A stretch of DNA of 64,000 nt from CAJXZP01 sp041563475 (GTDB taxonomy: Bacteria; Bacteroidota; Bacteroidia; Flavobacteriales_G; Salibacteraceae): positions 15,974 through 79,973 of the forward strand of contig JBFFMY010000006.1 of NCBI GenBank assembly GCA_041563475.1, in the 5' to 3' direction. A program made the position numbers and the translations under genes. Below, piece by piece: positions 1-7,141 of the stretch (position 1 is its first letter; each line of letters begins with the position of its first letter). The notes under the pieces were generated by a model, which ran no database searches, was not told the DNA's origin, and was given only the letters and a program-made list of their open reading frames with translations.

Positions 1-139
1 CTCCTAATTTCTCCTCATCTGCTATGGAAATTTCCACATTGGGCATTTCAGGTTCTAGTTTTAAATACGTAAACCCAGCCCAGCCTAAGAGAAATAGGAG
101 TAGGATAAGTAAAAGTTCTTTGTAAATTTTTCCAATCAT
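1..139 (-). CDS. Membrane-anchored protein, N-terminal fragment
   Basis: This is the first 46 codons of a gene that runs off the left edge of the window. It starts at ATG 139, and the frame stays open to base 1. The peptide begins MIGKIYKELLLILLLFLLGW, which is one hydrophobic N-terminal helix (signal anchor or uncleaved signal), followed by a polar, acidic stretch. The gene lies 3 bp downstream of the DUF4870 gene on the same strand and is probably the third gene of that small operon. I do not recognise the family, and too little is visible to assign a function. Confidence 0.6.
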   Translation of the reverse strand, partial: MIGKIYKELLLILLLFLLGWAGFTYLKLEPEMPNVEISIADEEKLG

Positions 140-142
140 GGC

Positions 143-676
143 CTAGGCAGGAGGTTTATTCAATGTTTGTTTTGGTTCAAAATCAGAAAGCTTCACTCGG
201 TATGCAAAATGATACGCCAATTTTCCAAAGAATACGAAGTAATAGAATTGACCTTTTCGTGCTTTTACGGCACCTACTATACTATAAATAACGTACAGTA
301 AATTTGCCGCTACTACGGTCCATAAATATCCCCAGTATAACTGATCCATTTCAGGAAATCCATCAATTATGACATCCTTCCCAAAACCATGGTTAAAGAT
401 AGCGTGTAGCGTCCAATACAAAAGCCCAGCATTCATTAATGTAGTTGGGGCTTGAGATAAAAGGGATTGCAGGGCGTGAAACTTAATAAACCTACTTTTC
501 TTCGCGTTGACAACGTAATAGATAATTGCTGCAATAAGATTAATGATAGGAAGTGGCAAGCCGGCTGCAAGTGCCCCAAACATCATTAAATAAGCGCCCA
601 TGGCATCTTCCCGGTCACGTGTAGGAATTTCTTCGGGTTGCTCTACATCATGGTATTGAGCTGATTCTGTATCCAT
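143..676 (-). CDS. DUF4870-like small integral membrane protein
   Basis: A 177-residue protein with an acidic N-terminus (about 25 residues) and then several hydrophobic helices around residues 28-55, 65-95 and 110-150. Residues from about 27 on carry the pattern of DUF4870-type proteins: a GLPLPIINLIAAIIYY helix, then a short basic loop, then FHALQSLLSQ. The biochemical role of that family is not established. It sits between a DUF4389 gene 3 bp upstream and a membrane-anchored protein downstream, so the three are likely one transcript. Family call by motif recognition; the function is unknown. Confidence 0.6.
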   Translation of the reverse strand: MDTESAQYHDVEQPEEIPTRDREDAMGAYLMMFGALAAGLPLPIINLIAAIIYYVVNAKKSRFIKFHALQSLLSQAPTTLMNAGLLYWTLHAIFNHGFGKDVIIDGFPEMDQLYWGYLWTVVAANLLYVIYSIVGAVKARKGQFYYFVFFGKLAYHFAYRVKLSDFEPKQTLNKPPA

Positions 677-679
677 ATG

Positions 680-1264
680 TTATTCTTTACCTGTAAAGGG
701 TGGATACACATCCGACATAAACATCATATACACACTTACACGAGTAGACCAACGTAAATTCTCTACTTGAAATCGGTGCCAAGTTACCGGATATTCGCCT
801 GTAAATAATACGGCCCAAAATCCCATGAAATTTAAAATTAGCGCCCAAATGGATCTAAATAATAGAATCAAACCATGGGGGAGCAACACATAAATGAACC
901 CGAAAAAGGCTTTTAATAAAGTTTCTCCGCGACTAATTTGTTCCGGGTATTCAATTTCCAAGGAGGTTTCATCATCCGTTCCATTGATGCCAAAAGCAGG
1001 ATATCCATCAACCAGATTATACATACGTGCATTTAGTCTTAAATTCCATCGGAGCATTCCTACTTGAAATTCAAAAAAGCTTTGCGGATAACGTCCCGTA
1101 AATAGGATTACCCAAAAAGCAATGAATTGCAGTATAGAAGACCATATTTGAATAAAAAGTAAAATAAAGAGGTGGGGTAATACGATATAAAAAACACCAA
1201 AAAAGGAGCGTAATAATAATTCTCCTCGGGAGTAGGTTTCTTGATGGGTAACCGTTAGTTTCAT
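680..1264 (-). CDS. DUF4389 family membrane protein with internal duplication
   Basis: A 194-residue membrane protein made of two copies of one unit, at about residues 10-88 and 108-187. Each copy has a YSRGE/ISRGE opening, an LL-FFG-Y-LPH stretch, a second helix ending in FTG-YP, and a FQV-LRW segment. This layout matches DUF4389 proteins of Bacteroidota and actinobacteria, whose function is unknown. It is the first gene of a three-gene set of small membrane proteins. A candidate -7 box (TAGGTTTG on the minus strand, 1290-1297) precedes it. The start is the ATG at 1264. Confidence 0.7.
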   Translation of the reverse strand: MKLTVTHQETYSRGELLLRSFFGVFYIVLPHLFILLFIQIWSSILQFIAFWVILFTGRYPQSFFEFQVGMLRWNLRLNARMYNLVDGYPAFGINGTDDETSLEIEYPEQISRGETLLKAFFGFIYVLLPHGLILLFRSIWALILNFMGFWAVLFTGEYPVTWHRFQVENLRWSTRVSVYMMFMSDVYPPFTGKE

Positions 1265-1289
1265 AAGTTCTTATTAATGTATAGTGTAA

Positions 1290-1297
1290 CAAACCTA
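1290..1297 (-). promoter_or_regulatory. Candidate -7 box for the DUF4389 operon
   Basis: On the minus strand the bases read TAGGTTTG, a full match to the Bacteroidota -7 consensus TAnnTTTG, 26 bp before the ATG at 1264. No TTG at the expected distance upstream was found, so this is a partial match only. Confidence 0.35.
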
Positions 1298-1351
1298 AAA
1301 CAATCAAAGAAAAACACCACTAAATACGGTTAAACTTATTCCATCGTAAAC

Positions 1352-1359
1352 TACTTTTG
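1352..1359 (+). promoter_or_regulatory. Candidate -7 box of rnpB
   Basis: TACTTTTG matches TAnnTTTG and lies immediately upstream of the first paired base of the RNase P RNA (about 1363). That is the spacing expected for a -7 element and its start site. The -33 element is not obvious. Confidence 0.55.
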
Positions 1360-1362
1360 CAC

Positions 1363-1720
1363 CGCAAATCGGCTTATCGCGGGTCAGTTAATTGACTGAA
1401 ATGAGGAAAGTCCGGACATCATAGGGTAGCCTGCTTCCTAACGGGAAGGCGCTAATTTTTTTAGTGACAGCGAGTGCAGCAGAAAGTAAACTACCTTATT
1501 CACGTAAGTGGATAGGGAAAAGGTGAAACGGTGGGGTAAGAGCCCACCAGTATATTTGGCAACAAGTATAGCTAGGTAAACCTCAGGCGATGAAAAATCA
1601 AATAAACCTCGGCTTGAAGGCGACCCGCCTAATCGGGGAGGGTAGATTGCTTGATCCTGCGGGTGACTGCAGGGCTAGATAAATGATAAGCTATTACAGA
1701 ATCCGGCTTATAGATTTGCG
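1363..1720 (+). ncRNA. rnpB: RNase P RNA (catalytic RNA, bacterial type A)
   Basis: This RNA removes the 5' leader of tRNA precursors together with the RnpA protein. The conserved 5' core GAGGAAAGTCCGGAC is at 1403-1417 and is followed by the CATAGGG segment. GGTAAGAGCCCACCAG is present at 1535-1550. The 3' core ACAGAATCCGGCTTA is at 1697-1711. The outer helix P1 is formed by CGCAAATC at 1363-1370 and GATTTGCG at 1713-1720, which fixes both ends. The length of about 358 nt is normal for bacterial RNase P RNA. A -7 promoter box lies just upstream and a strong terminator hairpin just downstream, so it is an independent transcript. Confidence 0.95.
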
Positions 1721-1725
1721 CACAT

Positions 1726-1757
1726 AAAGGAGTTACTTACGGGTAACTCCTTTTCCA
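1726..1757 (+). terminator. Rho-independent terminator of rnpB
   Basis: An 11-bp stem pairs AAAGGAGTTAC with GTAACTCCTTT around a six-base loop and is followed by a T-rich run, 6 bp after the end of the RNase P RNA. Confidence 0.85.
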
Positions 1758-1775
1758 TTTTAATTTTTAGCGCAT

Positions 1776-1807
1776 AAAAAAAGTCGGTTCATTTGAACCG
1801 ACTTTTT
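1776..1807 (-). terminator. Terminator of the oxoamine synthase gene (bidirectional)
   Basis: The 13-bp stem AAAAAGTCGGTTC/GAACCGACTTTTT surrounds a four-base loop, with A-runs on one side and T-runs on the other. It lies 18 bp past the stop codon of the minus-strand gene and can work in both directions. Confidence 0.85.
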
Positions 1808-1824
1808 GAGTTGTTTCGTCTTAT

Positions 1825-3069
1825 TTATTGTGCAACAAATTCATTTCCAGAATACTCCCCAGCGGCTAATTTCTTTTTAATGATTTTAAACGTATCAATT
1901 GTGTATTGAACATCTTCTAAGGTGTGCATTGCAGTTGGAATTAAGCGCAGCATCAAAGTGTCTTTTGGTACTACTGGATACACTACAATGGAACAGAAAA
2001 TGCCATAATTCTCACGTAAATCAATTACCAATTGCGTGGCCATTGGTACCCCACCTGTCATAAATACAGGAGTAACCGGAGAATTAGTAACACCTAAATC
2101 AAAACCTTCAGCACGTAAACCATCTTGAAGTGCCGTAGCAATTTCCCATAGTTTCGCTTTATGTTCTGGTTGTGTTTTCATCATATCCAAACGTTTCATG
2201 GCACCTGCCACGATTGGGTAAGGAAGTGATTTTGCGTAAATTTGAGAACGCATAGTGTAATTTAAGAAACGAATTACATCCTCGTCAGCTCCAATAAATC
2301 CACCAATTAAAGCGAAAGATTTAGCGAAAGTTCCGAAATACACATCAATACCATCTTGAACACCTTGCTCATATCCCGTACCGCGACCTTCAGGTCCCAT
2401 TGTACCAATACCATGCGCATCATCTACAAATAAACGGAAATTATGTTTTTCTTTCAGCGCTACAATTTCTTTTAAATTTCCTTGATCACCCGCCATTCCA
2501 AAAACACCTTCGGTCAGCACTAAAATTCCACCGCCCGTTTTTTCAGTGATTTTAGCTGCGCGCGTTAACATCGTATCTAATTGCTCAATGTTATTATGGG
2601 CGTAAACGAAACGTTTACCCATGTGCATACGCATTCCGTCCATGATACATGCATGCGATTCAGAATCATATACAATTACATCGTTTCGGTTTACAAGTGC
2701 ATCAATAGCCGAGGCCATACCTTGGTAGCCAAAGTTTAATAGAATAGCGGCTTCTTTCCCTACGTAATCCGCTAGCTGATCTTCAAGCTCTTCATGTAAA
2801 GAAGTATTACCCGACATCATACGCGAACCCATGGGGTTTCCTAATCCGTATTTTAAACCTGCATCAGCATCAACTTTACGTACCTCTGGGTGATTAGCCA
2901 GACCTAAATAGTTATTTAAACTCCAAACCAAAACTTCTTTTCCCCTAAATGTCATTTTATTGGAAATATCTCCTTCTAGTTTTGGGAAGAAAAAGTAACC
3001 ATGACCAAATTTGGAATATTGTCCTAATGGACCATTATTTCCTCTTACCTTATCAAATATATCGACCAT
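1825..3069 (-). CDS. Alpha-oxoamine synthase (serine palmitoyltransferase / cysteate acyltransferase type)
   Basis: A 414-residue PLP enzyme of the alpha-oxoamine synthase family (KBL, BioF, SPT), which condenses an amino acid with an acyl thioester. Seen residues: His139 in DSESHAC (stacks on PLP), the DDAHG motif at 216-220, and the Schiff-base lysine K250 in GTFAKS. The long N-terminal section with FGHGYFFFPKLEG and the absence of bio or threonine-degradation genes nearby argue for lipid base synthesis. In Bacteroidota, enzymes of this type make sphingolipid (serine) or sulfonolipid (cysteate) long-chain bases; which one cannot be decided here. Automated pipelines often label such proteins BioF or KBL. 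It has its own promoter (3107-3136) and terminator. Confidence 0.8.
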   Translation of the reverse strand: MVDIFDKVRGNNGPLGQYSKFGHGYFFFPKLEGDISNKMTFRGKEVLVWSLNNYLGLANHPEVRKVDADAGLKYGLGNPMGSRMMSGNTSLHEELEDQLADYVGKEAAILLNFGYQGMASAIDALVNRNDVIVYDSESHACIMDGMRMHMGKRFVYAHNNIEQLDTMLTRAAKITEKTGGGILVLTEGVFGMAGDQGNLKEIVALKEKHNFRLFVDDAHGIGTMGPEGRGTGYEQGVQDGIDVYFGTFAKSFALIGGFIGADEDVIRFLNYTMRSQIYAKSLPYPIVAGAMKRLDMMKTQPEHKAKLWEIATALQDGLRAEGFDLGVTNSPVTPVFMTGGVPMATQLVIDLRENYGIFCSIVVYPVVPKDTLMLRLIPTAMHTLEDVQYTIDTFKIIKKKLAAGEYSGNEFVAQ

Positions 3070-3106
3070 ATCGAATTAAATTTTCATGTGTTGACAAATG
3101 TCGGGG

Positions 3107-3136
3107 CAAAACTATAATTTATTAAATAACTTACAA
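3107..3136 (-). promoter_or_regulatory. Bacteroidota-type promoter of the oxoamine synthase gene
   Basis: On the minus strand, TTG (3134-3136) is followed by exactly 19 bases and then TAGTTTTG (3107-3114). This matches the TTG-N19-TAnnTTTG architecture of the Bacteroidota primary sigma factor. The start codon is 38 bp downstream of the -7 box. Confidence 0.7.
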
Positions 3137-3137
3137 T

Positions 3138-3385
3138 CTAGAGAAAGGTGATTAATAGCAGTTTCTGAACATATTAATTCACATTTTACGCTTTTTTTGG
3201 TCGGATGGAGGTTAAAGAATCTTAAAATGGATAAGAAAATTGCATTTAAAGGCCTTGGATAATCTTTTTAATTACTTGGTAATCAATACAATAAAATTTT
3301 ATAGTGGATTTTTTTTTCGTACCTTCCAATAGGGTAAACTCCTATGTAGGAATGAAGGTTAAATGCGCAAAAAAATTACATTTGC
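3138..3385. other. Intergenic region between divergent genes
   Basis: The 316-bp gap 3070-3385 separates divergently transcribed genes. Besides the minus-strand promoter, it holds a short dyad (TCCTATGTAGGA, 3340-3351) and TACATTTG at 3377-3384, just before the bamD start. That octamer fits a -7 box but is so close to the ATG that the transcript would have almost no leader. No gene is seen. Confidence 0.5.
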
Positions 3386-4204
3386 ATGGCAATGAAAAAG
3401 TGGGTTTTTGTAATAGCAGTTTTGGTAGGCATGTTTGTTGTTTCAGGGTGTTCTGAGTACAATAAAGTATTAAAATCAACCGATTTAGAATATAAGTACA
3501 CCAAGGCTTTAGAGTATTATGAGGCGAAAGATTATTACAAGGCTTACCCGATAATAGAAGAATTAGTTGCTTTGTACCGCGGTCAAAAAAGGTCAGAGAA
3601 ACTGTATTATATGTATGCATACAGTGATTTTTATTTAGAAGATTACTTGTTATCATCTCATAGGTTTTCAGAATTTACTAAAACCTTTCCTACTAGTAGT
3701 TATACAGAAGAATGTGCATTTATGTCGGCCTATTCTCTGTATAAGTTATCTCCGGCTATAAAGTTGGATCAAAGCAATACGTATTCTGCGATTTCTGGTT
3801 TACAGTTATTTGTAGATAGATATCCACACAGTTCGCGTGTAGATTCATGTAACACATTGATAATTAAGTTAGAAAGAAAAATTGAGGATAAGGTTTATGC
3901 GGGTGCAAATCAGTATAAAAAGATGGAAAACTTCACTTCGGCTGTTCTTACTTATGAGAATATTTTAAAGGATTTCCCCGATACCAGATACAATGAGGAA
4001 ATCTATTACAATATCTATGATGCCTATTATTTATTGGCAATTAAGAGTGTATCACAAAAAAAGGGTGAAAGAATTGATGAAGCTTTCAAAGCTTATATTA
4101 ATTTTGCAAACCGTTTTCCGAATAGTGAATATTTGAATAATGCGAAAGAGCAGCATTCAAGACTTGAAAGGGAAATGGAAAAACTTGAAAAACATAAGAA
4201 ATGA
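3386..4204 (+). CDS. bamD: Outer membrane assembly lipoprotein BamD
   Basis: A 272-residue lipoprotein of the BAM complex, which folds beta-barrel proteins into the outer membrane. It has a signal peptide with lipobox VVSGC (lipidated Cys22), then TPR-like helical pairs typical of BamD/YfiO. Motifs such as YPIIEEL-ALYRG, FTKTFPTSSYTEECAFMSAYSLY and FVDRYPHSSRVDSC have the repeated aromatic-Pro spacing of the family. The gene overlaps the next one (rpoZ) by 4 bp, and coaBC follows, an order widely conserved in Bacteroidota. Two ATGs, at 3386 and 3392, could both serve; either gives a proper signal peptide. Confidence 0.88.
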   Translation: MAMKKWVFVIAVLVGMFVVSGCSEYNKVLKSTDLEYKYTKALEYYEAKDYYKAYPIIEELVALYRGQKRSEKLYYMYAYSDFYLEDYLLSSHRFSEFTKTFPTSSYTEECAFMSAYSLYKLSPAIKLDQSNTYSAISGLQLFVDRYPHSSRVDSCNTLIIKLERKIEDKVYAGANQYKKMENFTSAVLTYENILKDFPDTRYNEEIYYNIYDAYYLLAIKSVSQKKGERIDEAFKAYINFANRFPNSEYLNNAKEQHSRLEREMEKLEKHKK

Positions 4205-4536
4205 CATATAAAAGATCAGATGCTCCTTTAACAACTATTACACGTAATTCTAGCGATTTAAGTGATAGAGTAGGTAACTTGTACGAAGCATTGTCAATTA
4301 TTTCTAGAAGAGCCGATCAAATTGGTTCTGAAATCAAAGAAGAATTAAATGCTAAATTGAGTGAATTTGCTTCAAGTTCAGATAATTTGGAAGAAATTTT
4401 CGAGAATAGAGAGCAAATTGAAATCTCTAAATATTACGAAAAACTTCCTAAACCTTTAGCTTTGGCAATGGTTGAGTTTGAAAATGATCAAATTTATTTC
4501 CGTAATCCATCTAATGAGGATACAGAAGAAAACTAA
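4201..4536 (+). CDS. rpoZ: RNA polymerase omega subunit
   Basis: A 111-residue protein with the Bacteroidota form of the omega subunit, which helps assemble and stabilise the beta' subunit of RNA polymerase. The core is the GNLYEALSIISRRADQI helix near residues 25-41, equivalent to the family's R-Y-hydrophobic-A--RA-Q- motif. It is followed by an acidic C-terminal half. The position between bamD (ATGA overlap) and coaBC supports the call. A small protein of this kind is easily missed in annotation. Confidence 0.85.
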   Translation: MTYKRSDAPLTTITRNSSDLSDRVGNLYEALSIISRRADQIGSEIKEELNAKLSEFASSSDNLEEIFENREQIEISKYYEKLPKPLALAMVEFENDQIYFRNPSNEDTEEN

Positions 4537-4558
4537 TTTATTTTAAATTTACGCCTTT

Positions 4559-5755
4559 ATGAGTTTGAAAGGCAAGAAAATATTACTCGGTGTTACCGGG
4601 AGCATAGCGGCCTACAAGGCCGCTTTTGTTATACGAAATTTTGTAAAATCAGGAGCTGAAGTTCGGGTCATCATGACTCCTTCGGCAACGGAGTTTATTA
4701 GCCCTTTAACTTTATCTACCCTTTCTAAAAATGAGGTTTATAGTACCTATGTTGGTGATTCTTCAAAAGGTACGTGGAACAATCACGTTGAACTTGGAAT
4801 GTGGGCGGATGTGTTTTTAATTGCGCCAGCAACGGCAAACACCTTAGCTAAAATGAATTCTGGCATTACAGATAATTTGCTCTTAGCTGTGTATTTATCT
4901 GTTAAGTGCCCTGTGGTTATGGCTCCAGCTATGGATTTAGACATGTATGTCCATCCTGCTACCCATAAAAATATTCAAGAATTAGAGGAGCGTGGTCACC
5001 TTTTTATAGCGGCTGAACATGGTGAATTGGCTAGTGGATTGGTAGGCAAGGGAAGAATGGCCGAACCAGATCATATTCAAGCATATTTTGAAAAATATTT
5101 TTCAGCTAAAAAACCATTGGATTCTCAAAAGTGGCTGATAACTGCCGGACCAACGTATGAAGCTATTGATCCTGTACGTTTTATTGGAAATCACTCTTCC
5201 GGAAAAATGGGTGTTGCTTTAGCCGAACATGCGGCTGAGAATGGGGCGGAGGTTTTTTTAATTTCTGGTCCAGGTACTCCGAAAGCCGACCATAAATTTA
5301 TCCAACAAGTTTATGTGCAATCTGCGGAAGAAATGTATCAAGCTTGTGTAGGGCATTTTGATGCATGTGATGTGGCTATTTTGGCTGCAGCTGTGGCTGA
5401 TTATACTCCAGAAAATGTAGCCGATCAAAAAATCAAGAAAAAGGCAGGTGACTTTTCCATAGATTTGAAACCTACAAAAGATATTTTAAAGCATCTGGGA
5501 AGCGTTAAAACAAGGCAAAAACTGATTGGTTTTGCTTTAGAGACCAATAACGAAATTGAAAATGCCAAAAAGAAAATAGTATCAAAAAACCTTGACTTGG
5601 TGGTGCTAAACTCCCTTCAGGATACTGGAGCAGGATTTGGTTACGATACGAATAAAATAACCCTTATTGACGCGAAAAATAATATCACTACTTTCGAGTT
5701 AAAGACAAAGTTGAAAGTAGCAGAGGACATTATAAACGCCATAATTAAACTATAA
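4559..5755 (+). CDS. coaBC: Bifunctional CoaBC (phosphopantothenoylcysteine decarboxylase/ligase)
   Basis: A 398-residue fusion that joins cysteine to 4'-phosphopantothenate (CoaB) and decarboxylates the product (CoaC) in coenzyme A synthesis. The N-terminal flavoprotein domain (about 1-180) shows GVTGSIAAYKA, the catalytic histidine H76 in NNHVELG, the FMN-site segment APATANTLAKMNSGITDNLL, and a PAMD-LDMY substrate loop (PAMN in many other phyla). The C-terminal CTP-binding domain shows ITAGPTYEAIDPVRFIGNHSSGKMG and a KKKAGDFSIDLKPTKDIL segment. The length is normal. Its stop overlaps the start of the next gene (TAATG). Confidence 0.95.
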   Translation: MSLKGKKILLGVTGSIAAYKAAFVIRNFVKSGAEVRVIMTPSATEFISPLTLSTLSKNEVYSTYVGDSSKGTWNNHVELGMWADVFLIAPATANTLAKMNSGITDNLLLAVYLSVKCPVVMAPAMDLDMYVHPATHKNIQELEERGHLFIAAEHGELASGLVGKGRMAEPDHIQAYFEKYFSAKKPLDSQKWLITAGPTYEAIDPVRFIGNHSSGKMGVALAEHAAENGAEVFLISGPGTPKADHKFIQQVYVQSAEEMYQACVGHFDACDVAILAAAVADYTPENVADQKIKKKAGDFSIDLKPTKDILKHLGSVKTRQKLIGFALETNNEIENAKKKIVSKNLDLVVLNSLQDTGAGFGYDTNKITLIDAKNNITTFELKTKLKVAEDIINAIIKL

Positions 5756-6660
5756 TGAATAAAATTCTCATTACCATTTTTCTATTATTCGGGTTTCAAT
5801 ATTGGCTTAACGCGCAAGAAGTGCGGTGTCAATTAACGGTAAATACCCAACAGGTTTCGGGAGGATCGGTTCAATTAGAAGTCATTGACGCCTTTGAACG
5901 TCAGGTTCGTGAGTTTATTAATGAGAGACGTTGGACTACCGATGTGGTCAAGGATAATGAGCGAATTGAATTTACCATGTTAATAAATTTCATTGAAGGA
6001 AATGGAAACGGTCAATTTAAAACGCAATGCCAAATTCAATCTGTCCGTCCTGTGTATAATTCAAGTTACAATACTTCGGTTTTTAATTATAAAGACGATC
6101 AATTTGACTTTAGTTTTTCTCAAATGGATGTTTTGAATTTCAACATTCAAAATTCGGGTGAAAACCAGCTTACCGCCTTACTAGCCTATTATGTGTATTT
6201 GGTTATTGGATACGACTATGAAACTTTTAGTCCAGGCGGAGGAAAGCCCTATTTGGATATGGCAATGAATATTGCAAATCAAAATCAAAATGCGGGTATT
6301 GGATGGCAACCATTAGATAGTGATAAAAACAGATACTGGATTGTTCAAAACCTTATTACTCCTAGATACGCCAATGTAAATAAGTGCATTTACATGTATC
6401 ACCGGGAGGGATTAGATAAAATGTATGATGATCCTATTGCGGGAAGAAAGAAGATTTCGGAATCGTTAAAACTATTGGAAAAGGTATATTTGGATGTACC
6501 GGATTTAGTAAATATTCAAATATTTTTTAATGCGAAATCAACGGAAATCATCAATATTTATAAGGAAGCTGATTCTGCAGAAAAGCAAGAAATAATCACT
6601 TTATTAGATAAGATTTATCCTTCCAATACCCAGAATTGGTCTAAAATAAACTCCAGGTAA
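5755..6660 (+). CDS. DUF4835 family secreted protein
   Basis: A 301-residue protein with a signal peptide ending near NAQ-EVRCQ (residue 20). It then carries the DUF4835 pattern: VNTQQVSG at the start of the mature protein, a -FINERRWT- segment, LLAYYVYLVIGYDYETFSPGGG, and an NCIYMYHREGLDKM-like helix. The family is nearly restricted to Bacteroidota and regularly follows coaBC, which supports the call; its function is unknown. In many relatives recN comes next. Here a convergent TonB-like gene begins 4 bp after the stop instead, so local synteny has been broken. Confidence 0.85.
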   Translation: MNKILITIFLLFGFQYWLNAQEVRCQLTVNTQQVSGGSVQLEVIDAFERQVREFINERRWTTDVVKDNERIEFTMLINFIEGNGNGQFKTQCQIQSVRPVYNSSYNTSVFNYKDDQFDFSFSQMDVLNFNIQNSGENQLTALLAYYVYLVIGYDYETFSPGGGKPYLDMAMNIANQNQNAGIGWQPLDSDKNRYWIVQNLITPRYANVNKCIYMYHREGLDKMYDDPIAGRKKISESLKLLEKVYLDVPDLVNIQIFFNAKSTEIINIYKEADSAEKQEIITLLDKIYPSNTQNWSKINSR

Positions 6661-6663
6661 AGC

Positions 6664-7089
6664 TTATTTATTTTTCTTTCTCTTTGATTTTCCTTCAAGA
6701 GCAAATACCACGGGCAAAGTAAACTGTACCCGTACTAGTTTTTCATTTTGATACCCAGGAGTCCAATTTGGCATCGATTGTACTATTCGAACGACTTCCG
6801 CATCGCATCCAGCACCAATTCCACGTAGAATTTCAATATTTGAAAGTGTGCCATCTTTCTCCACAATAAATCCTACATATACGCGACCTTGAATATTGTT
6901 ATTTTTAGCTTCTTCTGGGTAAATTATGTTGGAGCCGATGTATTCAAACATGGCACTTTCACCCCCAGGGAAAACAGGTAAATTTTCTACCTCCACCATG
7001 ATGCTATCCATTTGCAAACTATCCATTCGGTTTTGGGATTTAGCATAGAACCCAAAAACCAGTAACCAAATAATATAGAGGTATTTCAT
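6664..7089 (-). CDS. TonB C-terminal domain protein
   Basis: A 141-residue secreted protein with a signal peptide (residues 1-18). It has one TonB-type C-terminal domain at about 33-130, recognisable from FPGGESAMFEYIGSNIIYPEEA, GRVYVGFIVEKDGTL, the ILRGIGAGCDAEVVRIVQSMPNW helix, and WTPGY-NEKLVRVQFTLPV. There is no proline-rich spacer or inner-membrane anchor, so it is not a classical TonB. Such stand-alone copies are common in Bacteroidota and their role is unclear; the bait could be a TonB box or a peptidoglycan-side partner. It ends in a lysine/arginine-rich tail. Confidence 0.8.
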   Translation of the reverse strand: MKYLYIIWLLVFGFYAKSQNRMDSLQMDSIMVEVENLPVFPGGESAMFEYIGSNIIYPEEAKNNNIQGRVYVGFIVEKDGTLSNIEILRGIGAGCDAEVVRIVQSMPNWTPGYQNEKLVRVQFTLPVVFALEGKSKRKKNK

Positions 7090-7102
7090 ACGGTATATAA
7101 AG

Positions 7103-7136
7103 GGAAAAGGCAGCTTTTTTTAAAACTGCCTTTTCC
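7103..7136 (-). terminator. Terminator between icd and the TonB-like gene
   Basis: An 11-bp perfect stem pairs GGAAAAGGCAG with CTGCCTTTTCC around a T- and A-rich loop, directly after the stop of the isocitrate dehydrogenase gene. Confidence 0.75.
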
Positions 7137-7141
7137 AATAA

